This document shows, in pieces, positions 43,521-53,054 of a DNA stretch of 64,000 nt (its first letter is position 1; every line of letters starts with the position of its first letter). The translations under genes and the position numbers were made by a program. The notes beneath the pieces are model-generated. The model did not search any database, was not told the DNA's origin, and saw only the letters and a program-made list of their open reading frames with translations. Origin of the DNA: Limnothrix sp. FACHB-406 (lineage in GTDB: Bacteria; Cyanobacteriota; Cyanobacteriia; CACIAM-69d); the NCBI RefSeq assembly GCF_014698235.1, contig NZ_JACJSP010000001.1, positions 62,001 through 126,000 of the forward strand. Direction: 5' to 3'.

Positions 43521-44315
43521 GTGAGTTCCACCGTTCCTCCAGTGCGATCGACCTTGCAACCCGCCATTTCCCTGAGCAACGTCACCAAGGCCTTTTCCAC
43601 GGGAACCGTTGCCCTACAAGATGTGTCCCTCACGATCCACGAGGGCGAATTTTTGAGCTTGGTGGGGCCCTCTGGTTGTGGGAAAAGCACCATTTTGAGC
43701 CTGATTGCGGGTCTGAGCAGTCCCACCCAAGGAGATTTGACTTGGCAGATGCCGGACGCTCGCCGGAATTTGGCCTTTGTGTTCCAAGATTCTGCCCTGC
43801 TGCCTTGGGCAACGGTGCAGGAAAATATTCGGTTGCCATTGAAGTTGGCGGGAATTTCCCGATCGGCCAGCGAAGACCGCGTGGCCGAAGCGATCGAGCT
43901 GGTGGGGTTAAAGGGGTTTGAAAAATCCTTTCCCCGGCAACTCTCCGGCGGGATGAAAATGCGGGTTTCGATCGCCCGGGCGATCGTCACCCAACCCAAG
44001 GTGTTGTTGATGGATGAACCCTTTGGGGCCCTTGATGAAATTACCCGCAACAAACTGAATGAAGACGTGATGAATTTGTGGCATCAAAAGCGCTGGACGA
44101 TCGCTTTTGTGACCCACAACATCTATGAAGCCGTTTATTTGTCAACGCGGGTGGCGGTGATGGGGGTTAATCCCGGGCGCATCGTCACGGAGCTGGACAT
44201 TCCCGAACCCTATCCTCGATCGGAAACTTTCCGTCAATCTCCAACTTTTGGCCAATATCGCTACCAACTGGCGGAAGCGTTGGCCCTCGGCATGGGTGCG
44301 ACGGTTCCCTTGTAA
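43521..44315 (+). CDS. ABC transporter ATP-binding protein (nitrate/sulfonate/taurine class)
   Basis: The 264-residue product from GTG 43521 (an in-frame TTG at 43500 would add seven residues) has Walker [12 protein letters not shown]-loop FVFQDSALLPW, signature LSGGMKMR, Walker [14 protein letters not shown] and H-loop FVTHNIYEAV. This is the TauB/SsuB/NrtD type used by importers of nitrate, sulfonates, aliphatic compounds or pyrimidine precursors. The permease gene starts 256 bp downstream on the same strand. No substrate-binding protein gene is next to either, so the substrate cannot be inferred. It differs from CynD of this window in lacking the insertion before Walker A. Confidence 0.87.
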   Translation: MSSTVPPVRSTLQPAISLSNVTKAFSTGTVALQDVSLTIHEGEFLSLVGPSGCGKSTILSLIAGLSSPTQGDLTWQMPDARRNLAFVFQDSALLPWATVQENIRLPLKLAGISRSASEDRVAEAIELVGLKGFEKSFPRQLSGGMKMRVSIARAIVTQPKVLLMDEPFGALDEITRNKLNEDVMNLWHQKRWTIAFVTHNIYEAVYLSTRVAVMGVNPGRIVTELDIPEPYPRSETFRQSPTFGQYRYQLAEALALGMGATVPL

Positions 44316-44571
44316 GGGTGTCAATGGGAATGGTGCAAATGTCGATTTCGCAAAGTTGACCCAATTTACTCAAAATTGACTGAGCATTAACTGAGCTTGA
44401 ATTGCAAAATTCTGGTTTTGAATGGCGGGGAAACTCCCTACAATGATTCCAGAGCCACCCAGCAATTCCTTAAAAACTGCTTGAGAACTGCCGAAAACCC
44501 GCTGAAAGATCGGTTTTGAGCATTCCTTCCTGATCCTGAATCTTCTGAATTATTCCCGCAATTTAAAGCCT

Positions 44572-45405
44572 ATGAGTCGCAGTCGTTCTCCCCTAATTTC
44601 CAAGCGATCGCTCATTCAGCGCGTTTTTTCCGCCGACGTGCTGGCCCCCTTGGGGGTGGGACTGACTTTTCTGTTGGCTTGGGATTTATTTGTGCAAATC
44701 ACCGGACTGCCACCCTATCTACTCCCTCGGCCTGGCTTGGTGTTGCAAACCCTATTTGAAAACTGGAATGAGCTGTTTTCGGCCCTAATGGTGACGCTGC
44801 AAATTACGATCATTGCGTTTTTGGCGGCGGCAGTTTCTGGACTAGGGATTTCCGTGCTGTTTACGGTGAACAAGTGGATTGAACGGAGCCTGTTTCCCTA
44901 TGCGGTGATTCTGCAAACCACACCCTTGGTGGCGATCGCGCCGCTGATTGTGATTTGGCTCAAGGATAATACGTTGGGAGCATTGGTGCTTTGTGCCTGG
45001 ATTGCGGCCTTTTTTCCGGTGGTTGCTAACACCACCTTGGGGCTGAACAGTGTCGATCGGAACCTAACTAACCTCTTTAAGCTCTATAACACCAGTCCTT
45101 GGCAGCGATTGATTTATCTCCGGTTACCCAGCGCGTTGCCCTACTTCCTAGGAGGATTACGAATCAGCGGTGGCCTGTCCTTAATTGGAGCCGTGGTGGC
45201 GGAATTTGTGGCCGGAACCGGTGGCGCAAAATCAGGCATTGCCTATCAAATTCTGATTGCCAGTTACAATCTACAAATTCCGAAAATGTTTGCAGCATTG
45301 TTGTTGGTGACGGGCTTGGGGATTTTGATTTTTGTGGGTCTTTCGGCCCTGTCCGATGCCCTTCTCAAAGATTGGCATGAAAGTGCTGTCAAGCAGGAAA
45401 GTTAG
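44572..45405 (+). CDS. ABC transporter permease, SsuC/TauC class
   Basis: The 277-residue membrane protein has six or so spans and the EAA loop of the binding-protein-dependent permease family, here LFKLYNTSPWQRLIYLRLPSALPYFLGGLR at about residues 163-192. Other typical blocks are GLPPYLLPRPGLVLQTLFENW and PLVAIAPLIVIWLKDNTLGA. It should form the channel for the ATPase encoded upstream. The 256-bp gap between them contains its own likely promoter region (tacaat near 44439-44444) and no gene, so the two may be separately controlled. Substrate unknown. Confidence 0.87.
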   Translation: MSRSRSPLISKRSLIQRVFSADVLAPLGVGLTFLLAWDLFVQITGLPPYLLPRPGLVLQTLFENWNELFSALMVTLQITIIAFLAAAVSGLGISVLFTVNKWIERSLFPYAVILQTTPLVAIAPLIVIWLKDNTLGALVLCAWIAAFFPVVANTTLGLNSVDRNLTNLFKLYNTSPWQRLIYLRLPSALPYFLGGLRISGGLSLIGAVVAEFVAGTGGAKSGIAYQILIASYNLQIPKMFAALLLVTGLGILIFVGLSALSDALLKDWHESAVKQES

Positions 45406-45532
45406 GTGGCTTGAAAAGGGAGCTTGAACGCTCTTAAAAGTGGCTGACTTCCAATCCCTGATTTGCAAACAATCTCCCAACAATCAAACTCCCAACAATT
45501 AAACCCTGAAATTGAGCCTTGAAATTATTCCC

Positions 45533-46114
45533 ATGACCGCCCCCTCACCCGTTGAAAATGCTGCTCAGTCGATCGCCCTAGTCGCTCCAACCCTGACGGA
45601 AGGGGTTGAGTTGCCCTCAATGGTGAGCGACTTGGCAGGACTGCAACGGGCGATCGCCCAGGATCCCGATCGCTGGCGACCGTTGGTGTTCACCAATGGC
45701 TGTTTTGATTTGCTCCATGCGGGCCATGTGCGCTACCTGAATGCGGCGCGTGCGTTGGGGCGATCGTTGGTGGTGGGGTTGAACAGTGATCAATCGGTGG
45801 CGGGCTTGAAACCAGCGCGGCCCGGATTTCCCCCTCGCCCGATCGTGCCCCAGACCCAGCGGGCGGAGGTGTTGTTGGCGCTGCGGGCGGTGGCGGCGGT
45901 GGTGATTTTTGAGCAACCCACAGCCACGGCACTGATCGAAGCGTTGCAGCCCGATATCTATGTCAAAGGGGGCGATTATCGGGTGGAAACCTTGCCGGAA
46001 GCGCCGGCCGTCTTTGCCGGAGGTGGCCGCATTGAGCTGGTGAAAATTGAAGTGCCCAGCAGCACCAGCGGTTTGGTGGAGCGGATTTTGGCGGCCCGTC
46101 CCCAGGAGCCATAG
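45533..46114 (+). CDS. rfaE2: RfaE2/HldE-type nucleotidyltransferase
   Basis: The 193-residue product is a cytidylyltransferase-fold enzyme: VFTNGCFDLLHAGHVRYLNA contains the HxGH nucleotide-binding motif (here HAGH) and GCFD; VVGLNSDQSVAGLKP is the second block, and IYVKGGDYRVETLPE the third, with final SSTSGLVERI. This matches the C-terminal half of HldE/RfaE (ADP-heptose precursor synthesis, adenylyltransferase of D-glycero-beta-D-manno-heptose 1-phosphate). Stand-alone versions are common in cyanobacteria. ATG 45533 is chosen over TTG 45512. It ends 3 bp before xseA, so these two are almost certainly one operon. Confidence 0.85.
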   Translation: MTAPSPVENAAQSIALVAPTLTEGVELPSMVSDLAGLQRAIAQDPDRWRPLVFTNGCFDLLHAGHVRYLNAARALGRSLVVGLNSDQSVAGLKPARPGFPPRPIVPQTQRAEVLLALRAVAAVVIFEQPTATALIEALQPDIYVKGGDYRVETLPEAPAVFAGGGRIELVKIEVPSSTSGLVERILAARPQEP

Positions 46115-46117
46115 GCC

Positions 46118-47398
46118 ATGGCGGAGGATTGGGCTGCGGAGTTGGCCCCCAGCAGCGCCACGGAACCTTGGTCAGTGGCCACCCTCAACCAGTGGCTGAA
46201 GGATTGCGTGGAGGCGGAACCGGCGCTTCATCGGGTTTGGGTGATTGGGGAGGTGTCCAGCGCCAAGCCATTTCCCAGCGGCATCTATTTCACTTTGACC
46301 GATCGGGAGGCAACGGCCGCGATCGGCTGCGTGGTGTGGCGAGGTCAGGTCGATCGACTGGCGAGCTTGCCCGAACCGGGTCAGCAGGTGATCGCCTTGG
46401 GAGAATTGCAGCTTTGGCCCAAACGGGGCGAGCTGAAGCTAGTGACCTGGCAACTGCTGCCGGCCGGGGCGGGTTTGCAGGCGCTGCGAATGCAACAGCT
46501 CCACGATCGCCTGGCCGCCGAAGGGTTGTTTGATCCCGATCGCCGTCGGCCCCTGCCCGCTTTTCCCCAAACCGTGGCGGTGATCACGTCTCCTCGCGCG
46601 GCGGCCTGGGGAGACATCCAGCGCACCTTGCTTCAGCGCCATCCCGGCTTGCGGGTGTTGTTTGTGCCCGCTTTGGTGCAGGGCGATCGGGCCCCAATCA
46701 GTCTGATGCGGGCGATCGCGCAAGTGGTGGTGGATGGTCGAGCCGATCTGCTGATTTTGGCCCGGGGTGGCGGGGCCACGGAGGATCTATCCTGCTTCAA
46801 CGATGAGCAACTGGTGCGCACCCTAGCAGACTGCCCAATTCCCGTGATCACCGGCATTGGTCACCAACGGGATCAATCCCTTTGCGATCGGGTGGCGGAC
46901 TGGTGTGCCCACACGCCCACGGCCGCAGCGGAACGGGCCGTGCCGAGCTTGGCGGAGTTGCGCAACCGCTGGGCTGAACAGGCCTTGGGCCTGAAGTTAG
47001 CCATGGATCGCTACTTACAAGACCGACTCGATCGGGTGGATTTGCTCCAGCAACGGTTGGGACGGCTGCGCCCCGATCGTCAATGGCAGCGGGAAACGGA
47101 GCGGCTGACGGATCTTCGGCGGCGGTTGGGCATGGCCATGCAACACCAGCTCGATCGGGAACAGCAACGGCAGCGGGCCCTCAACCAGACCCTGCGATCG
47201 CTGGATCCAAACCAAGTGTTGCAACGGGGCTATAGCTTGGTGCGCAATGATCAAGGGGCGATCGTTCGGCGGGCGGCCCAAGCCCAACCGGGCGATCAAC
47301 TCCGAATTCAGTTGGCCGATGGGTGGTTAGAGGTGAAAGTGATTCCACCCCCAACCAAGATCGCGCAACTCTCGATCGACCTTGATCCGTTGCCCTGA
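46118..47398 (+). CDS. xseA: Exodeoxyribonuclease VII large subunit
   Basis: The 426-residue product has the XseA layout: N-terminal OB-fold domain (RVWVIGEVSSAKPFPSGIYFTL, WRGQVDRLASLPEPGQQVIALG), catalytic domain with AVITSPRAAAWGDIQRTLLQRHP and ARGGGATEDLSCFNDEQLVR followed by GIGHQRDQSLCD, and a long coiled-coil C-terminus ending in VLQRGYSLVRNDQGAIV. The enzyme degrades single-stranded DNA from both ends together with XseB, which is not adjacent here. ATG 46118 lies 3 bp after the rfaE2 stop. It converges with secA, and a dispersed repeat separates them. Confidence 0.95.
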   Translation: MAEDWAAELAPSSATEPWSVATLNQWLKDCVEAEPALHRVWVIGEVSSAKPFPSGIYFTLTDREATAAIGCVVWRGQVDRLASLPEPGQQVIALGELQLWPKRGELKLVTWQLLPAGAGLQALRMQQLHDRLAAEGLFDPDRRRPLPAFPQTVAVITSPRAAAWGDIQRTLLQRHPGLRVLFVPALVQGDRAPISLMRAIAQVVVDGRADLLILARGGGATEDLSCFNDEQLVRTLADCPIPVITGIGHQRDQSLCDRVADWCAHTPTAAAERAVPSLAELRNRWAEQALGLKLAMDRYLQDRLDRVDLLQQRLGRLRPDRQWQRETERLTDLRRRLGMAMQHQLDREQQRQRALNQTLRSLDPNQVLQRGYSLVRNDQGAIVRRAAQAQPGDQLRIQLADGWLEVKVIPPPTKIAQLSIDLDPLP

Positions 47399-47462
47399 GA
47401 GGATGTCTGCACAGTCAAAACAGCAACCTTGTGAATCTCGAACACAGACAAGCGACCAACAC

Positions 47463-47540
47463 AGACAAGGGGCTTAAGCCCCTTGCTTAGACGACGACTG
47501 GTGTTTTGCAAGCGTCCCAAAGACTTCTCAGATATCCTCT
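47463..47540. repeat. Dispersed intergenic repeat, copy B
   Basis: This is the second copy of the element at 1355-1433. It begins with the same ggggcttaagcccc palindrome and flanks (23 bases identical), then the tail shows actggtgttttgca and cccaaag followed by ctcagatatc, each matching copy A with few changes. It sits between the convergent xseA (+) and secA (-) genes, the same type of location as copy A. Confidence 0.75.
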
Positions 47541-47569
47541 GGGGCTGTCTAAATCTGCCCTAATCTGCC

Positions 47570-50374
47570 CTAAACCGTTTCTGGTTCGCGTTCCTGGACT
47601 TGCGGTTGGAATTGGAACAGGGAATAAACCACATTCCGGCGCATGTTGGTCATCATGTCCAAGAAGAGTTCATAACCTTCGCTCTTATATTCCACCAGCG
47701 GATCCTTCTGGCCATAGCCGCGCAGGCCCACCGTTTCCCGCAGCGCATCCATCTGTTGCAAGTGCTCGCGCCAGAGGGTGTCAATTTGCTGAAGGATGAA
47801 ATAGCGTTCCGCGTCGCGCATCAGGCCAGGGCGCAGGCTGTCGATTTGCCCTTCCTTGATGTCGTAGGCAATCCGCACTTGCTCGGCCAGGAAAGTCTTG
47901 ATTTCCGTGGGGTTGAAGTCCTCAATCTGTTGGGGAGTCAGGTCTTGGATGGTGCTGACAAATTCCTTTACCTTGTCCACCATCTTCTCCAGATTCCATT
48001 CCTCCGCTGGCAAATCGGGGTTCACATAGGCATCCACAATGTCGAACATTGTCCGCTCGGCATATTCAATCACCCGCTCTTTCAGGTCTTCCCCTTCAAG
48101 GACGCGGCGGCGCTCGGCATAGATGGCCCGACGCTGGTTATTCATCACCTCGTCGTATTCAAAAACCTGCTTCCGAATGTCGTAGTAATAGGTTTCGACT
48201 TTCCGTTGGGCCCCTTCGAGCGATCGGGTCAGCATTCCCGACTCGATCGGCATGTCCTCTTCCACGCGGAACATCTGCATCAGGCCGGCCACCCGATCGC
48301 CCCCAAAGATCCGCAGCAGGTTATCTTCCAAGCTCAGGAAAAACCGAGTGGAACCGGGGTCACCTTGGCGACCCGCCCGCCCGCGCAACTGGTTATCAAT
48401 CCGGCGCGATTCGTGGCGCTCCGTGCCGATCACATGCAGGCCACCCAGTTGGATCACCTCTTCATGTTCACTGTCGGTGAAAGCTTCGTATTCCCGGCGA
48501 ATTTGGTTGTAGGCTTCCCGCAGACCTTGCACCACTTCATTATCGGTGGGGGCCTTTTCCGAGGCGATCGCCAACAGTTCTTCGGCTTCTAGCTCCGGGA
48601 GCGATCGCTCGCCATAGGTCTTGACCGCAAAGGCCACCGCATCCTTCAGCATCTTTTCCGCCTCGGTCGTAATTGGCGTGGGGAAAATTTCCGGAGCCGC
48701 TTGCCAGGTTTTGCGCTTCTTGCCCGAGTTGCCAAAGCCCTGGGCCTTTTGCCGGCCACTCAGGCCCGCCACCTGCATCACCTCAAACTCATCTTCCTCT
48801 TCCAGGCGCACCAGCTTGGGCATCAGGTATTCCCGCACCTTCAGCCGGGCCATGTAGTCCGCGTTCCCGCCCAAGATGATGTCCGTGCCGCGACCGGCCA
48901 TGTTCGTGGCGATCGTCACGGCTCTGCGCCGCCCCGCCTGGGCCACGATTTCCGATTCCCGCTCCACGTTTTCCGGCTTGGCGTTCAGCAGGTTGTGGGG
49001 AATGTTGCGCTCCGCCAGCAGTTCCGACAGCAATTCCGACTTTTCAACGCTCGTGGTTCCCACCAACACGGGGCGACCCATTTCGTGCATTTCCAAGCAC
49101 TCTTCGGCCACGGCCTTCCACTTGGCCACCTCGGTTTTGTAAACCACATCCGAGTAGTTCTTCCGCGAGTTGGTGCGGTTGGTGGGAATGATCGTCACTT
49201 CCAAGTTGTAGATCTTCTCAAACTCGGCCTCTTCGGTTTTGGCCGTGCCGGTCATGCCCGCCAGTTTGGGATAGAGCAGGAAGAAGTTTTGATAGGTGAT
49301 GGAGGCGAGGGTTTGGGTTTCGTTCTGGATTTCCACCCGCTCCTTGGCTTCGATCGCCTGGTGCAAGCCATCGCTCCAGCGGCGACCCGGCATCACCCGC
49401 CCGGTGAATTCATCCACAATCACCACTTCCCCGGCCCGCACGATGTAGTTCACATCCCGCAGGTAGAGTTCTTTGGCCTTCAGGGCGTTGAAGATGTAGT
49501 GGGCCCAGGGATCTTCCGAATCAAACAGATCCGTAACCCCCAACATTTGCTCGGCGGCGATGAATCCCTCATCACTCATGATCACGTTGCGGGCTTTTTC
49601 GTCCACTTCGTAGTGGTCATCGCGCACCAGTTGCCGCACCAGCTCATCGGCGGTCAGATATTTTTCGGTGGGGCGATCGACCTGGCCAGAAATGATCAAC
49701 GGGGTGCGAGCCTCATCAACCAGCACCGAATCCACTTCATCAATCACGCAATAGTTAAAGGGCCGCTGCACCACTTCATTGATAGTGGTGGCCATGTTGT
49801 CGCGCAGATAATCAAACCCTAGCTCACTGTTGGTGGCGTAGGTGATGTCGCAAGCATAGTTCCGGCGGCGTTCTTCGGGACTCATGCCCTGCTGAATCAG
49901 CCCCACGGACAGGCCCAGGAACCGATGCACCTGGCCCATCCACTCGGCATCCCGGCGGGCCAAGTAATCGTTCACCGTCACCACATGCACCCCGCGGCCC
50001 GTGAGGGCGTTCAGGTAGGACGGCAGGGTGGCCACCAGGGTTTTTCCTTCCCCGGTTTTCATTTCTGCAATTTGCCCGTTGTGCAGCACAATGCCGCCCA
50101 GGAGTTGCACATCAAAGTGGCGCATTCCCAACACCCGCTTGCCCGCTTCGCGAACCACGGCAAAGGCTTCGGGCAGGATGTCGTCTAGCAGTTCCTTGCG
50201 TTCGCTGTCGTTGCGGGCTTGGGCCAGTTTTTGGCGAAATTCGGCGGTTTTGCCCCTGAGTTCGTCGTCCGACAGCTTCGCGATGTCCTCTTCAAGGAGG
50301 TTGACTTCCACCACGTCGGGTTGGAACCGCTTGAGTTTGCGGGCGTTGGGGTCTCCCAGCAGAGCTTTCAACAT
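47570..50374 (-). CDS. secA: Protein translocase motor SecA
   Basis: The 934-residue product is SecA. Walker A appears as [20 protein letters not shown] near residue 106-110, the DEAD-box-like [20 protein letters not shown] follows, with the later [18 protein letters not shown] and [16 protein letters not shown] motifs of the second nucleotide-binding fold and [22 protein letters not shown]. SecA drives pre-proteins through SecYEG with ATP. The C-terminal zinc-binding tail found in many bacteria is absent, ending [10 protein letters not shown], as is common in cyanobacteria and plastids. Its N-terminus matches the usual start. It pairs functionally with SecF in this window. Confidence 0.97.
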   Translation of the reverse strand: MLKALLGDPNARKLKRFQPDVVEVNLLEEDIAKLSDDELRGKTAEFRQKLAQARNDSERKELLDDILPEAFAVVREAGKRVLGMRHFDVQLLGGIVLHNGQIAEMKTGEGKTLVATLPSYLNALTGRGVHVVTVNDYLARRDAEWMGQVHRFLGLSVGLIQQGMSPEERRRNYACDITYATNSELGFDYLRDNMATTINEVVQRPFNYCVIDEVDSVLVDEARTPLIISGQVDRPTEKYLTADELVRQLVRDDHYEVDEKARNVIMSDEGFIAAEQMLGVTDLFDSEDPWAHYIFNALKAKELYLRDVNYIVRAGEVVIVDEFTGRVMPGRRWSDGLHQAIEAKERVEIQNETQTLASITYQNFFLLYPKLAGMTGTAKTEEAEFEKIYNLEVTIIPTNRTNSRKNYSDVVYKTEVAKWKAVAEECLEMHEMGRPVLVGTTSVEKSELLSELLAERNIPHNLLNAKPENVERESEIVAQAGRRRAVTIATNMAGRGTDIILGGNADYMARLKVREYLMPKLVRLEEEDEFEVMQVAGLSGRQKAQGFGNSGKKRKTWQAAPEIFPTPITTEAEKMLKDAVAFAVKTYGERSLPELEAEELLAIASEKAPTDNEVVQGLREAYNQIRREYEAFTDSEHEEVIQLGGLHVIGTERHESRRIDNQLRGRAGRQGDPGSTRFFLSLEDNLLRIFGGDRVAGLMQMFRVEEDMPIESGMLTRSLEGAQRKVETYYYDIRKQVFEYDEVMNNQRRAIYAERRRVLEGEDLKERVIEYAERTMFDIVDAYVNPDLPAEEWNLEKMVDKVKEFVSTIQDLTPQQIEDFNPTEIKTFLAEQVRIAYDIKEGQIDSLRPGLMRDAERYFILQQIDTLWREHLQQMDALRETVGLRGYGQKDPLVEYKSEGYELFLDMMTNMRRNVVYSLFQFQPQVQEREPETV

Positions 50375-50633
50375 GGCAGGCGATCGGGTGGCGTACTAGG
50401 CGAGATAATGGGGGCCAATGCAGTTGGCCGGTGGCGATCGCCCGATCGAGCGTCATGACGCGATCGAGCTGTGGCGCGCCTCCATCGTATCACCGCACCT
50501 TTGCGCCGGGCCGGTTCGGTTTCCCGTCGCGGCCGGTGCAAGGGCACGATCGACCGGAGGCCCAGGGCCCACAACGCCACTCAACCGCATTGGCCCGCCG
50601 TTGCACGCTATTGAGATTGAGGCCGATCGAGCC

Positions 50634-52028
50634 ATGACCACCACCCTTGACAATCAGATGAACCAACCGGAATGGAAACAGGGGGCGGCGATCGAGCTGG
50701 AAATTACCGACCTGGCCGATTCGGGGGATGGCGTGGGCCGTTGGGCCGATCGGGTGGTGTTTGTGCCGGAAACCGTACCGGGCGACTACCTATCGGTGCG
50801 GCTGTTGCAGGTGAAGCCCACCTTTGCCCGGGCCAAAATTTTGTCGATTCTGGATCCTTCGCCCGATCGCGTCCGCCCCGGCTGCATCGTGGCGGACAAG
50901 TGCGGCGGTTGCCAATGGCAGCATGTGGCCTATGGATCCCAACTGCTGGCCAAACAGCGACAGGTGGAACAGGCCCTCACCCGGCTCGGAGGCTTTGAAG
51001 AGCCACCCGTTTTGCCCATTTTGGCCGCCGCTGCCCCCTTGGCCTACCGCAACAAAGCCACCTATCCCGTGGCTCCCGGCCCCGATGATCAAATTCGGGC
51101 GGGCTATTACCAAAAGGGCAGCCACAAAATTGTGAATCTGAACCAATGTCCCGTACAGGACGATCGACTCGATCCCCTGCTGCGACAGGTGAAACAGGAC
51201 TTGACCGCCAGCGGTTGGGAACCCTACGACGAAACCACCCACACGGGCACGGTGCGTCACTTGGCCCTACGGATTGGGCGGCGCACGGGCGAAATGCTCC
51301 TCACCCTGGTGGTGCGCGACTGGGAAGCGCTGCCCGGTTTGGCCACCCAAGCGGAACTGTGGCGCGAGCAATTTCCGCAGTTGGTGGGGGTCTGTGTGAA
51401 CCAGCAGCCCCAGCGCAACAACGTGATTTTTGGGCCCGAAACCCGCTGCGTTCTGGGGCGGCCGGCCCTGGAGGAACACCTGAATGGATTGGTGTTTGAA
51501 ATTCGCCCGGAAACCTTCTTTCAGGTGAACACCGACCAAACAGAAGAACTGCTGAAAACCATTCACCAACAACTGGCCCTGACCGGCCGGGAAATTTTGG
51601 TGGATGCCTATTGCGGCGTGGGAACCCTGACCCTGCCCTTGGCCCAGCGAGCCGGCCGGGCGATCGGGATTGAAGCCCAAGCGGAAGCCGTCACCCAAGC
51701 CCGCCACAACGCCGAACGCAACCAGCTCACCAATGTTGAATTTCAGGTGGGGAAAGTGGCGGATCTGCTGCCCCAATTGGGACTGCAACCGGACGTGGTG
51801 TTGTTGGATCCGCCCCGAAAAGGTTGTGAGCCGGGCGTGATTGAAGCCTTACGGGCGATCGCCCCAGCACGAATTGTTTACATGAGCTGCAAGCCGGCCA
51901 CCCTGGCCCGAGATTTGAAGCTGCTCTGTGAACAGGGACAATATCAGCTCGATCGAGTGCAGCCAGCGGACTTTTTCCCCCAAACGCCCCATGTGGAATG
52001 TGTCGCCTTTCTGAGTGAGCGCCGTTAA
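50634..52028 (+). CDS. rlmD: 23S rRNA (uracil-C5)-methyltransferase, RlmD/RumA type
   Basis: The 464-residue product from ATG 50634 (upstream frame discarded as leader) starts with a TRAM-like OB domain (IELEITDLADSGDGVGRWAD, VVFVPETVPGDYLSVRL). Cysteines at 84, 90 and 93 in PGCIVADKCGGCQWQH plus one near NLNQCPVQ bind a 4Fe-4S cluster. The methyltransferase domain has EILVDAYCGVGTLTLPLAQ (SAM motif I) and MSCKPATLARDL with the catalytic Cys. The enzyme methylates uridine 1939 (E. coli numbering) or a relative in 23S rRNA; specificity between RlmD and RlmCD-type relatives is not certain. It is divergent from secA. Confidence 0.9.
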   Translation: MTTTLDNQMNQPEWKQGAAIELEITDLADSGDGVGRWADRVVFVPETVPGDYLSVRLLQVKPTFARAKILSILDPSPDRVRPGCIVADKCGGCQWQHVAYGSQLLAKQRQVEQALTRLGGFEEPPVLPILAAAAPLAYRNKATYPVAPGPDDQIRAGYYQKGSHKIVNLNQCPVQDDRLDPLLRQVKQDLTASGWEPYDETTHTGTVRHLALRIGRRTGEMLLTLVVRDWEALPGLATQAELWREQFPQLVGVCVNQQPQRNNVIFGPETRCVLGRPALEEHLNGLVFEIRPETFFQVNTDQTEELLKTIHQQLALTGREILVDAYCGVGTLTLPLAQRAGRAIGIEAQAEAVTQARHNAERNQLTNVEFQVGKVADLLPQLGLQPDVVLLDPPRKGCEPGVIEALRAIAPARIVYMSCKPATLARDLKLLCEQGQYQLDRVQPADFFPQTPHVECVAFLSERR

Positions 52029-52150
52029 GATGAGCGATTGAAATTTTGCCGCACGCTATGACGATCTAGAAGGGCGATCGTTTATTCAATAAACTGCATT
52101 CTAAAAGCACCTTTCTGGTTCCGAAATCTCATCCAATTTCAATTCTAATC

Positions 52151-52762
52151 ATGCCATTCACACAGTACAAAACCATCGCGGATGTTTTGGCAGAGTTCCC
52201 GATGACTTATCAGGAAGCGTCTTTCCTTGAACATCACGCTCTAGCGATCGATCCCAGCTTTGTGGATCGCTTGCAACTGGTTTTGACCGAAGGCATGGTT
52301 TTCAATTCGGAATATGCAATTTGCGAAAATATTATTTCGCCGATTTTGACGGAAGTGTGGCGATCGTATGTGGGTGAGTTGCTGATTTGGAGTCATCAAC
52401 CGTTGCGCTACAACGATCAGCTTTCGGGCACACCGGATTATGTGGTGGCGAAGCGATCGCCCAGAGGGAAGGTGTTGTTTGAGCAGCCTTATTTGATTCT
52501 GATTGAAGCCAAGCGAGATGACTTTGAAGCGGGCTGGGGTCAATGTTTGGCAGAATTGTGGGCGGCGCAACGGTTGAACCAAGAGGGCGATCGCCCGTTG
52601 TTTGGCATTGTCTCCAACGGGAAGTTATGGGAATTTGGGCGGCTGTGGGGCGAAACCTTCACAAAACACCCGACGGGCTACACGCTCGATCGATTGTCTG
52701 AACTGATGGGGGCGATCGACTGGATTTTCGCTACAAGTGCCAGATTTTCAGCTCTTATGTAG
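52151..52762 (+). CDS. PD-(D/E)XK nuclease-like hypothetical protein
   Basis: The 203-residue product has a conserved region NSEYAICENIISPILTEVW near residue 52 that supplies an acidic helix, GTPDYVVA with Asp96, and a hydrophobic strand LILIEAKRDDF with Glu119 and Lys121, the layout of a PD-(D/E)XK nuclease-like site. After it comes WGQCLAELWAAQRLN and GIVSNGKLWEFGRL, both typical of a family of cyanobacterial restriction-type hypotheticals. It stands alone, with no methylase nearby, so a role as restriction enzyme is unlikely without a partner. The 292-bp spacer after it is AT-rich with two gttaac words and no gene. Confidence 0.72.
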   Translation: MPFTQYKTIADVLAEFPMTYQEASFLEHHALAIDPSFVDRLQLVLTEGMVFNSEYAICENIISPILTEVWRSYVGELLIWSHQPLRYNDQLSGTPDYVVAKRSPRGKVLFEQPYLILIEAKRDDFEAGWGQCLAELWAAQRLNQEGDRPLFGIVSNGKLWEFGRLWGETFTKHPTGYTLDRLSELMGAIDWIFATSARFSALM

Positions 52763-53054
52763 GTTAAATTTCATAGACTTATGTATAAGATTTTTCTATA
52801 GATGATTTTATGGATTTTATGATTAAAATGATAACCTAAATGTAGGTGTACTTGATCACTTTATCGAGCTTTATTGAATATTTTAGCTATGTGCCAGCGA
52901 ATCTGAGCAAGCTTAGCAACATTGTTAACGCGCTGTTGTCAATAGGTCGTTAACACGCTTACTAATTCAATTTTGTTAGAGTTGCTTTATTAGCATAAGT
53001 GTTTGATTTTTCGCTTCAGGTCAACCCAAATAGCAGCACTTCTGGAGACTTCTC

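Noticed and set aside
47600-49822. Long plus-strand open frames (330 and 373 codons) inside secA
   Set aside because: They are antisense to clear SecA motifs; translations rich in His, Phe and Gln have no recognisable domain.
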